Shown here piece by piece: positions 1 through 8,434 of a stretch of DNA of 64,000 nucleotides (its first letter is position 1; each line of letters starts with the position of its first letter). This DNA is from Acidimicrobiia bacterium (GTDB lineage Bacteria; Actinomycetota; Acidimicrobiia; Acidimicrobiales; Bin134): assembly GCA_022822265.1 (NCBI GenBank), contig JAJECA010000005.1:271094-335093 (forward strand), written 5' to 3'. A program made the position numbers and the translations under genes. The notes under the pieces are model-generated. The model saw only the letters and a list, made by a program, of their open reading frames with translations. It had not been told where the DNA came from and did no database searches.

Positions 1-1853
1 AGGGGCAGAGCTACGAAGAGGCCCCCATCGTCACCCAGTACGAGATGCACGCGGTGGAGGAGCTCGGGCTGCTCAAGATGGACTTTCTGGGCCTGCGCAA
101 CCTGGATGTACTTGAAGACACCGTCGGGCTGATCGAGCAGTCCCAGGGTGTCAAGGTGGACATCGACAACGTGCCGCTGGACGACACAGCCACCTACGAG
201 ATGCTGGCCCGGGGAGAGACCATCGGGGTATTCCAGCTGGAGAGCGGTCCGATGCGCTCGCTGATCCGATCGCTCAAGCCCACCAGCTTCGACGACGTGG
301 CCGCCCTCGTGGCCCTATATCGGCCCGGCCCGATGGCGGCCAACATGCACAACGACTACGCCGACCGCAAGAACGACCGCAAACCGGTGCAGGTATTCCA
401 CGAGGACGCCGCCGACATCCTGGGCGACACCTACGGGCTGATGATCTACCAGGAGAGCGTGATGCGGGTGGCCCAGCGATTCGCCGGCTATTCCCTGGCC
501 GAAGCCGACAACCTCCGCAAGGCCTGCGGCAAGAAAGACCGAGAGCTCATGGCCAAAGAGCGCGACTCGTTCGTAGCCGGCTGCGAGCAAGAGGGATACG
601 GCTCCGATCTGGGCACCGAGCTCTTCGACATCATCGAGCAGTTCGCCGACTACGCCTTCGGCAAGAGCCACTCCTATGGCTACGGGCTCATCGCCTATCA
701 ATGCGCCTTCCTCAAGGCCAACTACTCGGTGGAGTACATGGCCGCGCTGTTGACCAGCGTCAAGAACAAGCTGGAGAAGGCCGCCGTGTACCTGGCCGAG
801 TGCCGCCAGATGGGGATCACCGTGGCGCTGCCCGACGTGAACCTCTCGGAGTCGGACTTCGCGGCCATCGCCGCCCCCGGCGGCGAGAAGGCCATTTCAT
901 TCGGGCTGTCGGCCATCCGCCACATGGGCACGGGCACCGCCCAGATGATCCTCGATGAGAGGAGGGAGAACGGCCTCTTCGAAGACTTCCACGACTTCTG
1001 CTCGCGGGTCGATCCGATCGTGCTCAACAAGGGCGTTGTAGAGGCCCTGATCAAAGCAGGCAGCTTCGACTCGTTCGGCCATCCCCGACAGGGGCTGCTC
1101 AACGTGTCGGAGGACATCGTCCGCCGCAGCGTCCAACAGCAGCGGGAGCGCAGCCAGGGCATCATGAGCCTGTTCGGCGAGGACAGCGAGGAGAGCTTCG
1201 ATGAGCGCATCGACATCCCCGACGTCGAGTTCGACAAGGCCCGCAGGCTGGCCGCCGAGAAGGAGATGCTCGGGCTCTACGTGTCCGACCATCCCCTAAT
1301 GGGCATGGAAGGGGTGCTGGCCCGAAAGACCACCCACAGGATCGACCAGCTTTCCGAGGTGGACGAGGGAACCTCGGTGAAGGTCGGCGGGGTGGTGAGC
1401 AACTTCCGCAAGCGGTGGACCCGCAAGGGCGAGCTGATGGCGTCGTGCGACCTCGAGGACATGTACGGGAACATGGAGGTGACGCTGTTCCCCCGGGCCA
1501 TGGAGGAGCACGGCCACAAGCTGGACGACGACCTGGTGGTGGTATTCGAGGGCCGGTTGGACCGCCGCGATGAAGAGGCCAACCTGATCTGCTTCGGAGC
1601 GGAGCCGCTCGACCCGTCCGCCGCCAACGGCTACACCGCCCTGACATTGAAGCTGGAAGCCAACGGCCTGGCCCCGGAACGGATCGACACCCTCAAGTCG
1701 ATTCTGGCCAGCCATCCAGGCAAGTCCGAGGTGGTCCTGATGCTCGGTTCCGACAAGGTGATCAAGCTGTCATCGGATTACGGGGTGGACGCGGGCAGTG
1801 GGCTAATCGGGGAGTTGCGCGAAATGCTGGGGGAAGGCGCGGTGGCGGTGTAA
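1..1853 (+). CDS. dnaE: DNA polymerase III subunit alpha, C-terminal part (5' end outside window)
   Basis: This is the replicative polymerase of the DnaE family, cut by the window edge; the reading frame is open from base 3. The first visible residues (IVTQYEMHAVEELGLLKMDF, then LGLRNL) are a hallmark of the DnaE polymerase core. They are followed by finger-domain blocks (GVFQLES, LYRPGPM, YQESVM, FGKSHSYGY), a helix-hairpin-helix region coded around 990-1080, and an OB-fold coded around 1370-1500 (VKVGGVVSNFRKRW). The N-terminal PHP domain and palm aspartates lie upstream. The stop is TAA at 1851-1853. By family and context it corresponds to the DnaE1 replicase of actinobacteria. Identification is secure; the 5' extent is unknown. 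Confidence 0.97.
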   Translation, partial: GQSYEEAPIVTQYEMHAVEELGLLKMDFLGLRNLDVLEDTVGLIEQSQGVKVDIDNVPLDDTATYEMLARGETIGVFQLESGPMRSLIRSLKPTSFDDVAALVALYRPGPMAANMHNDYADRKNDRKPVQVFHEDAADILGDTYGLMIYQESVMRVAQRFAGYSLAEADNLRKACGKKDRELMAKERDSFVAGCEQEGYGSDLGTELFDIIEQFADYAFGKSHSYGYGLIAYQCAFLKANYSVEYMAALLTSVKNKLEKAAVYLAECRQMGITVALPDVNLSESDFAAIAAPGGEKAISFGLSAIRHMGTGTAQMILDERRENGLFEDFHDFCSRVDPIVLNKGVVEALIKAGSFDSFGHPRQGLLNVSEDIVRRSVQQQRERSQGIMSLFGEDSEESFDERIDIPDVEFDKARRLAAEKEMLGLYVSDHPLMGMEGVLARKTTHRIDQLSEVDEGTSVKVGGVVSNFRKRWTRKGELMASCDLEDMYGNMEVTLFPRAMEEHGHKLDDDLVVVFEGRLDRRDEEANLICFGAEPLDPSAANGYTALTLKLEANGLAPERIDTLKSILASHPGKSEVVLMLGSDKVIKLSSDYGVDAGSGLIGELREMLGEGAVAV

Positions 1854-1893
1854 CTCCGCTAGCTGGTGTTTTGCCGAGGGCAGTCAATCCCCA

Positions 1894-1917
1894 AAACCCT
1901 TGTAATCCTGCGGGTTT
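1894..1917 (+). terminator. Weak hairpin downstream of dnaE
   Basis: AAACCC at 1894-1899 can pair with GGGTTT at 1912-1917 across a 12-nt loop just after the dnaE stop. There is no clean T-run, so it is only a possible terminator. The rest of 1854-2005 shows no gene. Confidence 0.25.
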
Positions 1918-2005
1918 GCGCGCCCACCGGGGCGATTGATGGACTATAGGGGTGCCCACGGGCGGAAACTGTGGGGGATCAGCGAGCAAGGAGGGCGTAC
2001 AGCGC

Positions 2006-2674
2006 ATGGCCATCGACGTCGAAACCAAGGACTGCACAGCGGTTACCGACGCTGAGTTGGCCGAAATGGCCGACATGTGCGCTGACGGCCCCAACCCATA
2101 TTCGGTGGGGTTGCTCTCCAAGCAGACCGAGGAGTGGGTGTTGATCTCCACCGCTCGGGAAAACGGAAAACTCCGGGGCTTCTCCTTCTCCACCCTGGAG
2201 CGCATCGGAGGAACACCGAGCGTTCTGGTGGGTCTGGCCTCAGTGGCCCGCACCTCCAAGCGCAGCACCGTCCTCCGCCAGCTAACCGAAGCGCAGCTCC
2301 ACCGGGCGCTGATGGCCTTCCCCGACGAAGACGTGTTGATGGGCACCCAGTTCGACAACGCCGGCGGGTTCGAGGCGTTCAAGCCCTTGGTCGACATCGT
2401 TCCCCGCCCCGGTCACAAGGCCTCCGGTGAGGAGCGGGCCTGGGGCCGGCGCCTGGCCAAGCGGTTCAGCATCAGCCCCTCCCGATATCTCGACCGCGAC
2501 TTCCGGGTGGTGGGCGACGACGGCCAGGCCTGTCTCATGGATTACGAGACCACCAAGCCCGAGAGCATCGACCCCGACGTGGAGGCCCTGTTCGACAAGG
2601 TGGACCGCAACGGCGGCGACACCATGATCGCCTTCGGCTGGATCATGGCCGAAGACCTCCTCAAGTACGCCTGA
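2006..2674 (+). CDS. Conserved-looking protein of unknown function (222 aa)
   Basis: I do not recognise this family. The frame is open from 1952, but ATG 2006 is preceded by an AAGGAGG ribosome site (1988-1994), so the protein probably starts MAIDVETKDCT. It looks soluble, with no signal peptide or membrane segment. The stretch RENGKLRGFSFSTLERIGG followed by hydrophobic SVLVGLASVAR resembles the central strands of GNAT-like acyltransferase folds, and a tail of about 70 residues follows a basic patch (GRRLAKRF). The acyltransferase idea is a guess from residue pattern only. It stands alone between dnaE and a nitroreductase gene, 26 bp from the latter. Confidence 0.75.
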   Translation: MAIDVETKDCTAVTDAELAEMADMCADGPNPYSVGLLSKQTEEWVLISTARENGKLRGFSFSTLERIGGTPSVLVGLASVARTSKRSTVLRQLTEAQLHRALMAFPDEDVLMGTQFDNAGGFEAFKPLVDIVPRPGHKASGEERAWGRRLAKRFSISPSRYLDRDFRVVGDDGQACLMDYETTKPESIDPDVEALFDKVDRNGGDTMIAFGWIMAEDLLKYA

Positions 2675-2700
2675 GCGAAACACCGCCATTTCGGCGGCCG

Positions 2701-3261
2701 ATGTGCCGCAACTTCCTCTCTGATCCGATACCCGACGGCGTCGTCCCTGAGCTGCTCGATCAGGCCCGCCGGTCCCCGTCGGCGGGCAACACCCAGGCAG
2801 TGGAGTTCTGCGTTGTCTCCCAGCCCGAGCGCTACTGGCGGCTGACCCTCACCCCCGAGCGCCGAGCCGAATTCCCCTGGCCCGGCCTGCTGGCTGCTCC
2901 CGTGCTGGTGGTGGTGCTCACCGATCCCGAGCGCTATGTGCGGCGCTACGGCGAGCCCGACAAGTCCCAAACCGGATTAGGAGAGGGGACCGACGCCTGG
3001 CCCGTACCGTATTGGTGGGTGGATGCCGGCATGGCCGTACACAACCTGCTGCTGGGGGCCACTGCGGCTGGCTTGGGATCATGCTTCTTTGGCGCCTTTG
3101 AGCACGAAGCCGCCGTCATCAAGGGACTCGACATTCCCAGCGACCGCCGCGTGGTGGGAACCGTGGCCCTGGGCTATCCCGCCGAAGACCGACCCAGTTC
3201 ATCGGCTGCCCGCCCCCGTAGGCCATTGGGCGAGATCATCTACTACGGTGACCCGCCATGA
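2701..3261 (+). CDS. Nitroreductase-family FMN oxidoreductase
   Basis: A 186-residue protein of the NAD(P)H:FMN nitroreductase fold. The N-terminal RRSPSAGNTQ block is the family's phosphate/FMN-contacting segment, and near the C-terminus GLGSCFFGAFEHE...LDIPSDRR...ALGYPAED matches the conserved end of the family, which lines FMN and ends in the GYPxE signature. The length is normal for short members. Such enzymes act on nitro-aromatics, quinones or specific cofactors, and the substrate cannot be read here. Its stop overlaps the start of the next gene (ATGA at 3258-3261), so the two are probably translationally coupled. No clear ribosome site precedes ATG 2701. Confidence 0.85.
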   Translation: MCRNFLSDPIPDGVVPELLDQARRSPSAGNTQAVEFCVVSQPERYWRLTLTPERRAEFPWPGLLAAPVLVVVLTDPERYVRRYGEPDKSQTGLGEGTDAWPVPYWWVDAGMAVHNLLLGATAAGLGSCFFGAFEHEAAVIKGLDIPSDRRVVGTVALGYPAEDRPSSSAARPRRPLGEIIYYGDPP

Positions 3262-3746
3262 GCATGCCTGATCCCGTAGACCGCCTGGCCATTGAGGACA
3301 CCATCGTCCGCTACACCATCGCCATTGACGACAAAGACTGGGACCTCCTAGATACGGTCTTCACCCCCGACGCCCACCTGGACTACTCCTCGTCGGCCCC
3401 CGGCGTGGACGACGCCAACGCCGACTATCCCACCGTCAAGGGCTGGCTCCAGATGGCCCTGTCGATCTTCCCCATGACCCAGCACATGGTGGGCAAGACC
3501 TACATCCGCAGCTGGGACGGCGACACCGCCGAGTGCACAACGATCTTCCACAATCCGATGGGCATGCCCATCAACGACGACGGCAAGTTCGACCCCAACG
3601 GGTCGGGGCTGCACTTGTTCTATGTGGGCGGCTGGTACCACGACACCGTCACCCGGACCCCGGACGGCTTCCGCATCAAGAAGAAGGTGGAGACGTCGGC
3701 CTACATGGACGGCGGCTTCCCCGAGGGCTTCGACATCCCCGGATAG
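3258..3746 (+). CDS. SnoaL/NTF2-like protein
   Basis: A 162-residue protein with the pattern of the SnoaL_4/NTF2-like alpha+beta barrel: an N-terminal helix (DPVDRLAIEDTIVRYTIAID), a D-K-D-W-D-L-L segment, VFTPDAHLDYSS, and later MTQHMVGKTYI and DTAECTTIFHN strands ending in a Trp/Tyr-rich strand (YVGGWYHDTVTRTPDGFRI). The family includes polyketide cyclases, ketosteroid isomerases and dehydratase-like enzymes that use a buried His/Asp. Members commonly sit in steroid or aromatic catabolic clusters of actinobacteria. It starts within the stop of the nitroreductase gene, which suggests a shared job. Substrate unknown. Confidence 0.82.
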   Translation: MSMPDPVDRLAIEDTIVRYTIAIDDKDWDLLDTVFTPDAHLDYSSSAPGVDDANADYPTVKGWLQMALSIFPMTQHMVGKTYIRSWDGDTAECTTIFHNPMGMPINDDGKFDPNGSGLHLFYVGGWYHDTVTRTPDGFRIKKKVETSAYMDGGFPEGFDIPG

Positions 3747-3811
3747 CCAGCCCGAGCTGATTCTCAGTCCGCCCGCCCGGCGCGGTTGGGCCGCGACATG
3801 GGGTGCTGAGG

Positions 3812-3817
3812 TAGTCT
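3812..3817 (+). promoter_or_regulatory. Leaderless-type -10 box for the Zn-ribbon/OB gene
   Basis: TAGTCT fits TANNNT and ends 7 nt before the GTG start at 3825. No ribosome site lies between them, so the transcript probably begins at or next to the start codon. Confidence 0.5.
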
Positions 3818-3824
3818 GCCCAGC

Positions 3825-4214
3825 GTGCAAATCCCACTCGTGGACTATCTCGTGTTGGGCGATGAGCCCCATCTCCAGGCCAACGAATGCGCCAATTGCG
3901 GTGCCCGCTTCTTCGGCCGGCGCAACGCCTGCGCCCATTGCGGCCACCGGGAGTTCAAACCGGTGCGGGTGAGCGACACCGGCACGCTGCGCACCTTCAG
4001 CATCGTCTACCGGGCCGCCCCCACCATCCCCACGCCCTACGTCTCGGCCATCGTCCTCACCGACGACGGCACCTCGGTGCGCTCCAACCTCATCAACATC
4101 GAGCCCGATCCCACCAAGATCACGCTCGGCATGAAGGTCAAGCTCGACACCTATGTCGTGGGCACCGACGACGACGGCCAAGAGGCCGTCGCCTTCGGCT
4201 ACGCCCCGGTATAA
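3825..4214 (+). CDS. Zn-ribbon / OB-fold protein (DUF35 family)
   Basis: A 129-residue protein. A rubredoxin-like zinc ribbon with C22, C25, C36 and C39 (CANCG...CAHCG) is followed by an OB-fold domain (about residues 45-125). This is the DUF35 architecture that partners acyl-CoA-processing enzymes, especially SCP-x-like thiolases and MaoC-type hydratases in steroid side-chain degradation. The thiolase gene starts 32 bp downstream, which fits a two-subunit thiolase. The start is GTG 3825, fixed by the nearby TAGTCT box. Role as an acyl-CoA binding subunit is inferred from family and neighbourhood. Confidence 0.88.
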   Translation: MQIPLVDYLVLGDEPHLQANECANCGARFFGRRNACAHCGHREFKPVRVSDTGTLRTFSIVYRAAPTIPTPYVSAIVLTDDGTSVRSNLINIEPDPTKITLGMKVKLDTYVVGTDDDGQEAVAFGYAPV

Positions 4215-4246
4215 CAGCAACTCAATAGCTCAACAGGAGGCCGACA

Positions 4247-5449
4247 ATGGCACAAGACATCTGGGTTCTGGGAACGCACATGACGGCGTTCGGCCGCTAC
4301 CCCGACCAGGATGCGGTGGACTTGGCCGCCACGGCGGCTCTGGGCGCGCTCGACGACGGCGGGGTGACCATCTCCGACATGGACCTTTTGGCCTGCGGGA
4401 CTCTGTTCCAGGCCAACGCCGGCATGGGCCAGCAGGTGCAAAAGCAGATCGGCCAAACCGGCATTCCGGTGTACAACGTGTCCAACGCCTGTGCCACCGG
4501 GGCCACCGCTCTGCGTACCGTGATCATGGCCATCCGGGCCGAAGAGGCCGACATGGGCCTGGCCATCGGCGTGGAGCAGATGGGCAAGATGGGCCTTTTG
4601 GCCGGCGGCGCCCGCAAAGAGAAGAACGTGTATGAGCCGTCGGGCCGCTACGGCGCGGTGATGCCCATCGACGGCATCTTGGGCACCGACACCATGCCCG
4701 GCGTGTTCGCACAAGCCGGCATGGAGTACGCCAACGACAACGACGGTGTGGGCTTTGAGCAATTCGCCAAGGTGGCCCAGAAGAACCACGCCCACTCCAC
4801 CCTCAACCCGCTGGCTCAGTACCAGAAGGAGTTCAGCCTGGAAGAGGTGATGGGCTCGCCCATGCAGAGTTACCCCAACACCTTGCTGATGTGCTGCCCC
4901 ACCGGCGACGGCGCTGCCGCCTGCGTGCTGGTGGGCGAGGAGCGCTTTGCCACTTTGACCCGCGAGCAGCAGTCCCGGGCGGTGAAGATCTCCGCCTCGG
5001 TGCTAACCACCGACCCCTACGTGGAATCCGGTGCCATGCAGCCCGACGTGAACACCCTCACCCGCAACGCCGCCCAGGCCGCCTACGAGCAGGCCGGGGT
5101 GAGCCCCGAAGACCTCAGCCTGGTGGAGCTGCACGACTGCTTCGCCACCGCCGAGCTCATCCACTACGACAACCTGGGGCTGTGCGAGCCGGGTGGCGCC
5201 GGCGACTTCATCGACCGGGGCGCCCCCTGGCGCGACGGCGACACTCCGGTGAACGTGTCGGGCGGCCTTATCTCCAAGGGCCATCCCATCGGCGCCACCG
5301 GCGTGGCCAACGTGTACGAGGTGGCCACCCACCTGCGGGGCGAGGCCGGCGACCGCCAGATCGAGGGCGCAAACGTGGGGCTGGCCCACGTGATCGGCCT
5401 GGGATCGAGCTGCGGCGTCCACATCCTGGAGAAGAGCGGGATCGGCTGA
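4247..5449 (+). CDS. Thiolase-family acyltransferase (SCP-x / acetyl-CoA acetyltransferase-like)
   Basis: A 400-residue thiolase-fold enzyme. The nucleophilic cysteine is C82 in NVSNACATGATALRT; the downstream motifs HDCFATAELI, GGLISKGHPIGATG and GLGSSCGVH carry the catalytic histidine and second cysteine regions. This version (NACATG and HDCF) is typical of SCP-x/lipid-transfer-type thiolases that cleave branched or steroid-like 3-ketoacyl-CoA and need a DUF35 partner, which is the preceding gene. A good AGGAGG-type ribosome site precedes ATG 4247. It is probably the catalytic subunit of a heteromeric thiolase in a small catabolic operon reaching to 7622. Confidence 0.9.
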   Translation: MAQDIWVLGTHMTAFGRYPDQDAVDLAATAALGALDDGGVTISDMDLLACGTLFQANAGMGQQVQKQIGQTGIPVYNVSNACATGATALRTVIMAIRAEEADMGLAIGVEQMGKMGLLAGGARKEKNVYEPSGRYGAVMPIDGILGTDTMPGVFAQAGMEYANDNDGVGFEQFAKVAQKNHAHSTLNPLAQYQKEFSLEEVMGSPMQSYPNTLLMCCPTGDGAAACVLVGEERFATLTREQQSRAVKISASVLTTDPYVESGAMQPDVNTLTRNAAQAAYEQAGVSPEDLSLVELHDCFATAELIHYDNLGLCEPGGAGDFIDRGAPWRDGDTPVNVSGGLISKGHPIGATGVANVYEVATHLRGEAGDRQIEGANVGLAHVIGLGSSCGVHILEKSGIG

Positions 5450-5477
5450 CATCGAGCCCCGAGAGGAGACCGCAAAC

Positions 5478-6545
5478 ATGAGCAGCACTTGTCGGGGCGT
5501 GGTCTTCAACGGCGACGGCACCTTTCAGATGCGGGACGACTTCCCGGTGCCCGAGCCTCCGCCTGGTGGCGGCGTGCTCAAGGTGGAGGCCGTGGGCATG
5601 TGCGGCAGCGACGTGGCCCAGCTCCACGGCCACAAACACGTACCCGGAGAGAAGTCGCCGCTGGTTCCCGGCCACGAGATCGTTGGCCGGGTGCATGCCC
5701 TGGCCGACGACGCCAACCTGGGCGTGGCGGTGGGCGACCGGGTGGCGGTGGACCTGGTTGTGCGGGCCCCGGTGTCGGAGAACAACCCGTTTGGCCTGGG
5801 CGAGGTGTACGGATACACGATGGGCCTCGAAGACGGCCACGGGCTATGGGGCGGCTACGGGGAGTACATGGGCGTGTTGCCTGGTACCCACCTCGTGAAG
5901 ATGACCGACGACGTCGATGCCGCCGAGCTGACCCTTTTCGAGCCGCTGGCCAACGTGTGCAACTGGCTCAGCCGGATGCCGGTGGGCGAGGGCGAGACCG
6001 TGGTGGTGCAAGGGCCGGGCCACATGGGGCTGGTGTACGCCGCGGAGGCCAAGCGCCGGGGAGCGGAGACGGTGATCGTCACCGGCACCGGTGCCGACGC
6101 CCTGCGCCTGGAGGTGGCCCGCGAGGTGGGCGCCGATGTGACCGTAGACGTCACCGCCACCGACCTTGAGGCGTTTGTGGCCGAGATCACCGGCGGGGCC
6201 ATGGCCGACATGGCAGTGGACCTGGCCGATACCACCGCTACCGTGCCCCTGTGTCTGAGCCTGGTTCGCCAAGGGGGCAAGGTGCAGCTGGCCGGATTGA
6301 AGAACTTGGCGCCAGTGGAGATGATCACCGACCTGATCGTGCTCAAGGGCCTAACGGTCCAGGGCGGCAGCGGCTCCACCCCGAGCTCCATGCGGGAGGC
6401 GGTGGAGATATTGAACAGCGGGGAGTTCCCCACCGGGCCGCTTTTGGGCGAAGTGTTCGGCCTCGACCAGATCGACCAGGCCATGGCCCTGCTCCAGCGC
6501 ACCGCCGACCACGACGCCGTTCGGGTCGGACTCCGACACAGCTAG
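5478..6545 (+). CDS. Medium-chain (zinc-type) alcohol dehydrogenase
   Basis: A 355-residue MDR-superfamily oxidoreductase. Catalytic-zinc motifs are visible: GMCGSDVAQLHGH near the start and PLVPGHEIVGRV around residue 63. The Rossmann domain has the dinucleotide signature VVQGPGHMGLVYAAEAKRRG. The four-cysteine structural-zinc lobe of classical ADHs is absent; the corresponding region (about 90-130) is a Gly-rich stretch without cysteines. A GAGAGGAG ribosome site lies upstream. It follows the thiolase by 28 bp and precedes an SDR gene by 13 bp, so it is probably part of the same catabolic transcript. Substrate unknown. Confidence 0.88.
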   Translation: MSSTCRGVVFNGDGTFQMRDDFPVPEPPPGGGVLKVEAVGMCGSDVAQLHGHKHVPGEKSPLVPGHEIVGRVHALADDANLGVAVGDRVAVDLVVRAPVSENNPFGLGEVYGYTMGLEDGHGLWGGYGEYMGVLPGTHLVKMTDDVDAAELTLFEPLANVCNWLSRMPVGEGETVVVQGPGHMGLVYAAEAKRRGAETVIVTGTGADALRLEVAREVGADVTVDVTATDLEAFVAEITGGAMADMAVDLADTTATVPLCLSLVRQGGKVQLAGLKNLAPVEMITDLIVLKGLTVQGGSGSTPSSMREAVEILNSGEFPTGPLLGEVFGLDQIDQAMALLQRTADHDAVRVGLRHS

Positions 6546-6558
6546 CGGTAGCGGGGGG

Positions 6559-7362
6559 ATGAGCGTCGAGATCGACCACTCCGGCAAGGTGGCGCTGGTC
6601 ACCGGGGCGGGGGCAGGCATCGGCCGCGAGATCGCCCGGTGGATGGGTCGGGCCGGCGCGTCGGTGGCGGTGAACGACCTCCACCCCACAACTGCCGAGG
6701 AAACCGTGCGCCTCGTCGCTGACGATGGGGGCGCTGCCGCGGCATTCGCGGCTGACTTGCGCGACGACGCCGCCATTGAGGCTCTGGTGGGCGATGTAGT
6801 GGCTTGGGGCGGAAGCCTGGACATCGCGGTCAACAATGTCGGCATGATGGCGGGACGATCGCCAACTCGATTTGTCGACATGGACGGGGAGTTCTGGCGG
6901 GATCTCGTAGATCAGAATCTGGTGCTGACCGCGTTGTGCTGTCGAGCGGAGGCTCTGGTGATGATGGAGCAGGGCGGCGGCGTGATCATCAACGTGAGCT
7001 CGGGGGAGACCACTCGGCCTTCGCCCATGATGTCGAGCTACGCCGCGGCCAAAGCGGCCATCAACCACCTGACCTGGTCGATGGCGGTGGAGCTCGGCCC
7101 CCACAACATCCGAGTCAACGCCATCGCCCCCGGCACCACCCCCACCGAATTGATAAGGGAAGCATTCCCGCCCGAGCACTACAACGCCATCGTGGCCGCC
7201 ACCCCGCTGCGGCGTGAGACCCTGCCCGAAGAGCTGGGCCGCCTCTCGGTATACCTGGCCTCCGACCTGGCCCGCTGCACCACCGGCCAGCTCATCCTGG
7301 CCGACGCCGGCGCCTTCCTGTCCCGAACCCGCCCGCCCAACCTCGGCCAAGACACCGGTTAG
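6559..7362 (+). CDS. Short-chain dehydrogenase/reductase (SDR)
   Basis: A 267-residue classical SDR. It has the TGAGAGIG cofactor loop (residues 15-22), NNVG at 102-105, INVSSGE before the active site, and the Y161-x3-K165 catalytic pair in SSYAAAKAAINH. The reductase probably acts on a ketone or alcohol intermediate of the pathway coded by the upstream genes. The last 26 codons and the following NifU-like gene are present a second time at 8435-8774, behind an inserted NYN gene. Confidence 0.9.
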   Translation: MSVEIDHSGKVALVTGAGAGIGREIARWMGRAGASVAVNDLHPTTAEETVRLVADDGGAAAAFAADLRDDAAIEALVGDVVAWGGSLDIAVNNVGMMAGRSPTRFVDMDGEFWRDLVDQNLVLTALCCRAEALVMMEQGGGVIINVSSGETTRPSPMMSSYAAAKAAINHLTWSMAVELGPHNIRVNAIAPGTTPTELIREAFPPEHYNAIVAATPLRRETLPEELGRLSVYLASDLARCTTGQLILADAGAFLSRTRPPNLGQDTG

Positions 7363-7611
7363 GAGCTACTGCGATGGATCAAGCGCTATTAGACGAGGCC
7401 GTCGGCGAACTGAGGTCCCTAGTAGCCCTAGACGGCGGCGACGTAGAACTGGTGTCCGCTGCCGAGGGCACTGTGGCTCTGAGGCTGATCCTGGAAGGCG
7501 CCGAATGCCGCGAGTGCGTCATGCCCAAAGAGTTCCTAGAGCAAATCGCCCTCGACATGGTCACCACCCGCCTCGGCGAAGTAAGCGCCGTCACCATTGA
7601 CGATCCTCGCG
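7283..7611 (+). repeat. Direct repeat copy A (SDR tail + NifU-like gene)
   Basis: These 329 bp correspond, base for base without gaps, to 8435-8763 (offset exactly 1152). The repeat covers the last 26 codons of the SDR gene, the spacer with its AGGAGC site, and all but the last three codons of the NifU-like gene. Differences between copies are almost all at third codon positions. Confidence 0.95.
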
Positions 7612-7622
7612 AATCCACCTGA
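7374..7622 (+). CDS. Small NifU-like (C-terminal domain) protein, copy A
   Basis: An 82-residue protein resembling the NifU C-terminal domain used in Fe-S cluster carriage. It shows the LRSLVALDGGDVELV block, a hydrophobic strand (VALRLILEGA) and a single C45-x2-C48 pair (ECRECVMP) followed by a helix and a terminal TRLGEVSAVTIDD strand, as in NfuA-type domains. The usual MxxxTL after the cysteines is changed to MPKEFLEQIAL. An AGGAGC ribosome site sits 11 bp after the SDR stop, so it is probably cotranscribed with the dehydrogenases and could serve an Fe-S enzyme there; that is inference. A near-identical paralogue lies at 8526-8774. Confidence 0.82.
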   Translation: MDQALLDEAVGELRSLVALDGGDVELVSAAEGTVALRLILEGAECRECVMPKEFLEQIALDMVTTRLGEVSAVTIDDPREST

Positions 7623-7636
7623 TCCTCTCCCAGGCC

Positions 7637-8275
7637 TCAGGAATGGGACGGGATCAGGTAGTCAGTGTCATCGCGGACGAGTTCGAATTGATCTTTGCCT
7701 AGGTAGTGGTTCCACAGAGGGCGACCCTTGATGCGGGGTGGTCCGCCAGGAGTGCGGGGAGCACCCCAAGTGGCGGTCTCGACCCGCTTCCCGACGTTCA
7801 AAGCATCCTCGATGGCGGGGAGGAGGTCGGTGTCGGCAGAGGCGACAACTGCGGTGTCATAGAGGTCGTTTCGGGCGCCGATAGAGATGTCGAGGGCGAT
7901 CATCACGTCCACCCCCTTTTCTCTTGCTGCCCAATACCTAGTGCCGTCCGGATTGGCGGCCCGGTGGTATTTCAGGGGGCGGGTGCGGATCATCACGCCT
8001 GGTGTCTGTTCCCAGATGGCTACCTGCCGATTGTAGAACCGACAGGCCTTCTCCCGGCTCCGCCCGCTGATGGGCTGTCCTCGGTAGACGCGGACACTGG
8101 TCAACGTCCGGTTTCTGTCGTGCTGGTATCCCAGATCACAGAGCATCTTCCCGAAGAGGAGCGGGTGTACATGGCCAGCTGATCGAAGTCTGATCCTCTC
8201 GGGGAAGAACAGATCTCGGGCGCGGTACTGGACGTTCTGGTAATCGACAAAGATGGTGACTCGAGTAGGGGTCAT
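7637..8275 (-). CDS. NYN-domain protein (LabA/PIN-like putative ribonuclease)
   Basis: A 212-residue protein starting MTPTRVTIFVDYQNVQY. D11 and N14 in FVDYQNV, the KGVDVMIALDI block and ASADTDLLPAIEDAL are the acidic/Asn metal-binding signature of the NYN subgroup of PIN-like nucleases. The fold binds divalent metal and cleaves RNA in studied relatives. The frame is open upstream to 8347, but the NYN strand begins right after M at 8275, so I take that start; no ribosome site is evident. TATCTT 9 nt upstream could be a leaderless-type -10 box. It points against its neighbours and is flanked by the two copies of a 329-bp repeat, so it looks like an inserted cargo gene. Target unknown. Confidence 0.85.
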   Translation of the reverse strand: MTPTRVTIFVDYQNVQYRARDLFFPERIRLRSAGHVHPLLFGKMLCDLGYQHDRNRTLTSVRVYRGQPISGRSREKACRFYNRQVAIWEQTPGVMIRTRPLKYHRAANPDGTRYWAAREKGVDVMIALDISIGARNDLYDTAVVASADTDLLPAIEDALNVGKRVETATWGAPRTPGGPPRIKGRPLWNHYLGKDQFELVRDDTDYLIPSHS

Positions 8276-8291
8276 GGCCGGAAAAAGATAA

Positions 8292-8325
8292 CCCCGCCAT
8301 GCCCTGCGAAGCAGGCCAGGCGGGG
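8292..8325 (-). terminator. Hairpin plus T-run in front of the NYN gene
   Basis: CCCCGCC (8292-8298) pairs with GGCGGGG (8319-8325) and an inner CCTGC/GCAGG stem closes on a GAA loop. On the minus strand the hairpin is followed by TTATCTTTTT and then by the NYN start codon. It has the form of an intrinsic terminator or attenuator placed 16 nt before a gene. Confidence 0.5.
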
Positions 8326-8434
8326 AATACTGGAAACAACATATCATTCATCGATGCTATGTCAACCACTTTGAGATGAAAGACGGCCAATGTGCCTGCT
8401 ACGCGAAAGCATGGATGCCCGCCACACAGCATCC

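Noticed and set aside
315..701. Long open frames opposite dnaE, polA, fabF and others
   Set aside because: They are shadows of high-G+C coding sequence: composition is skewed, they contain no known motifs and they overlap certain genes completely.
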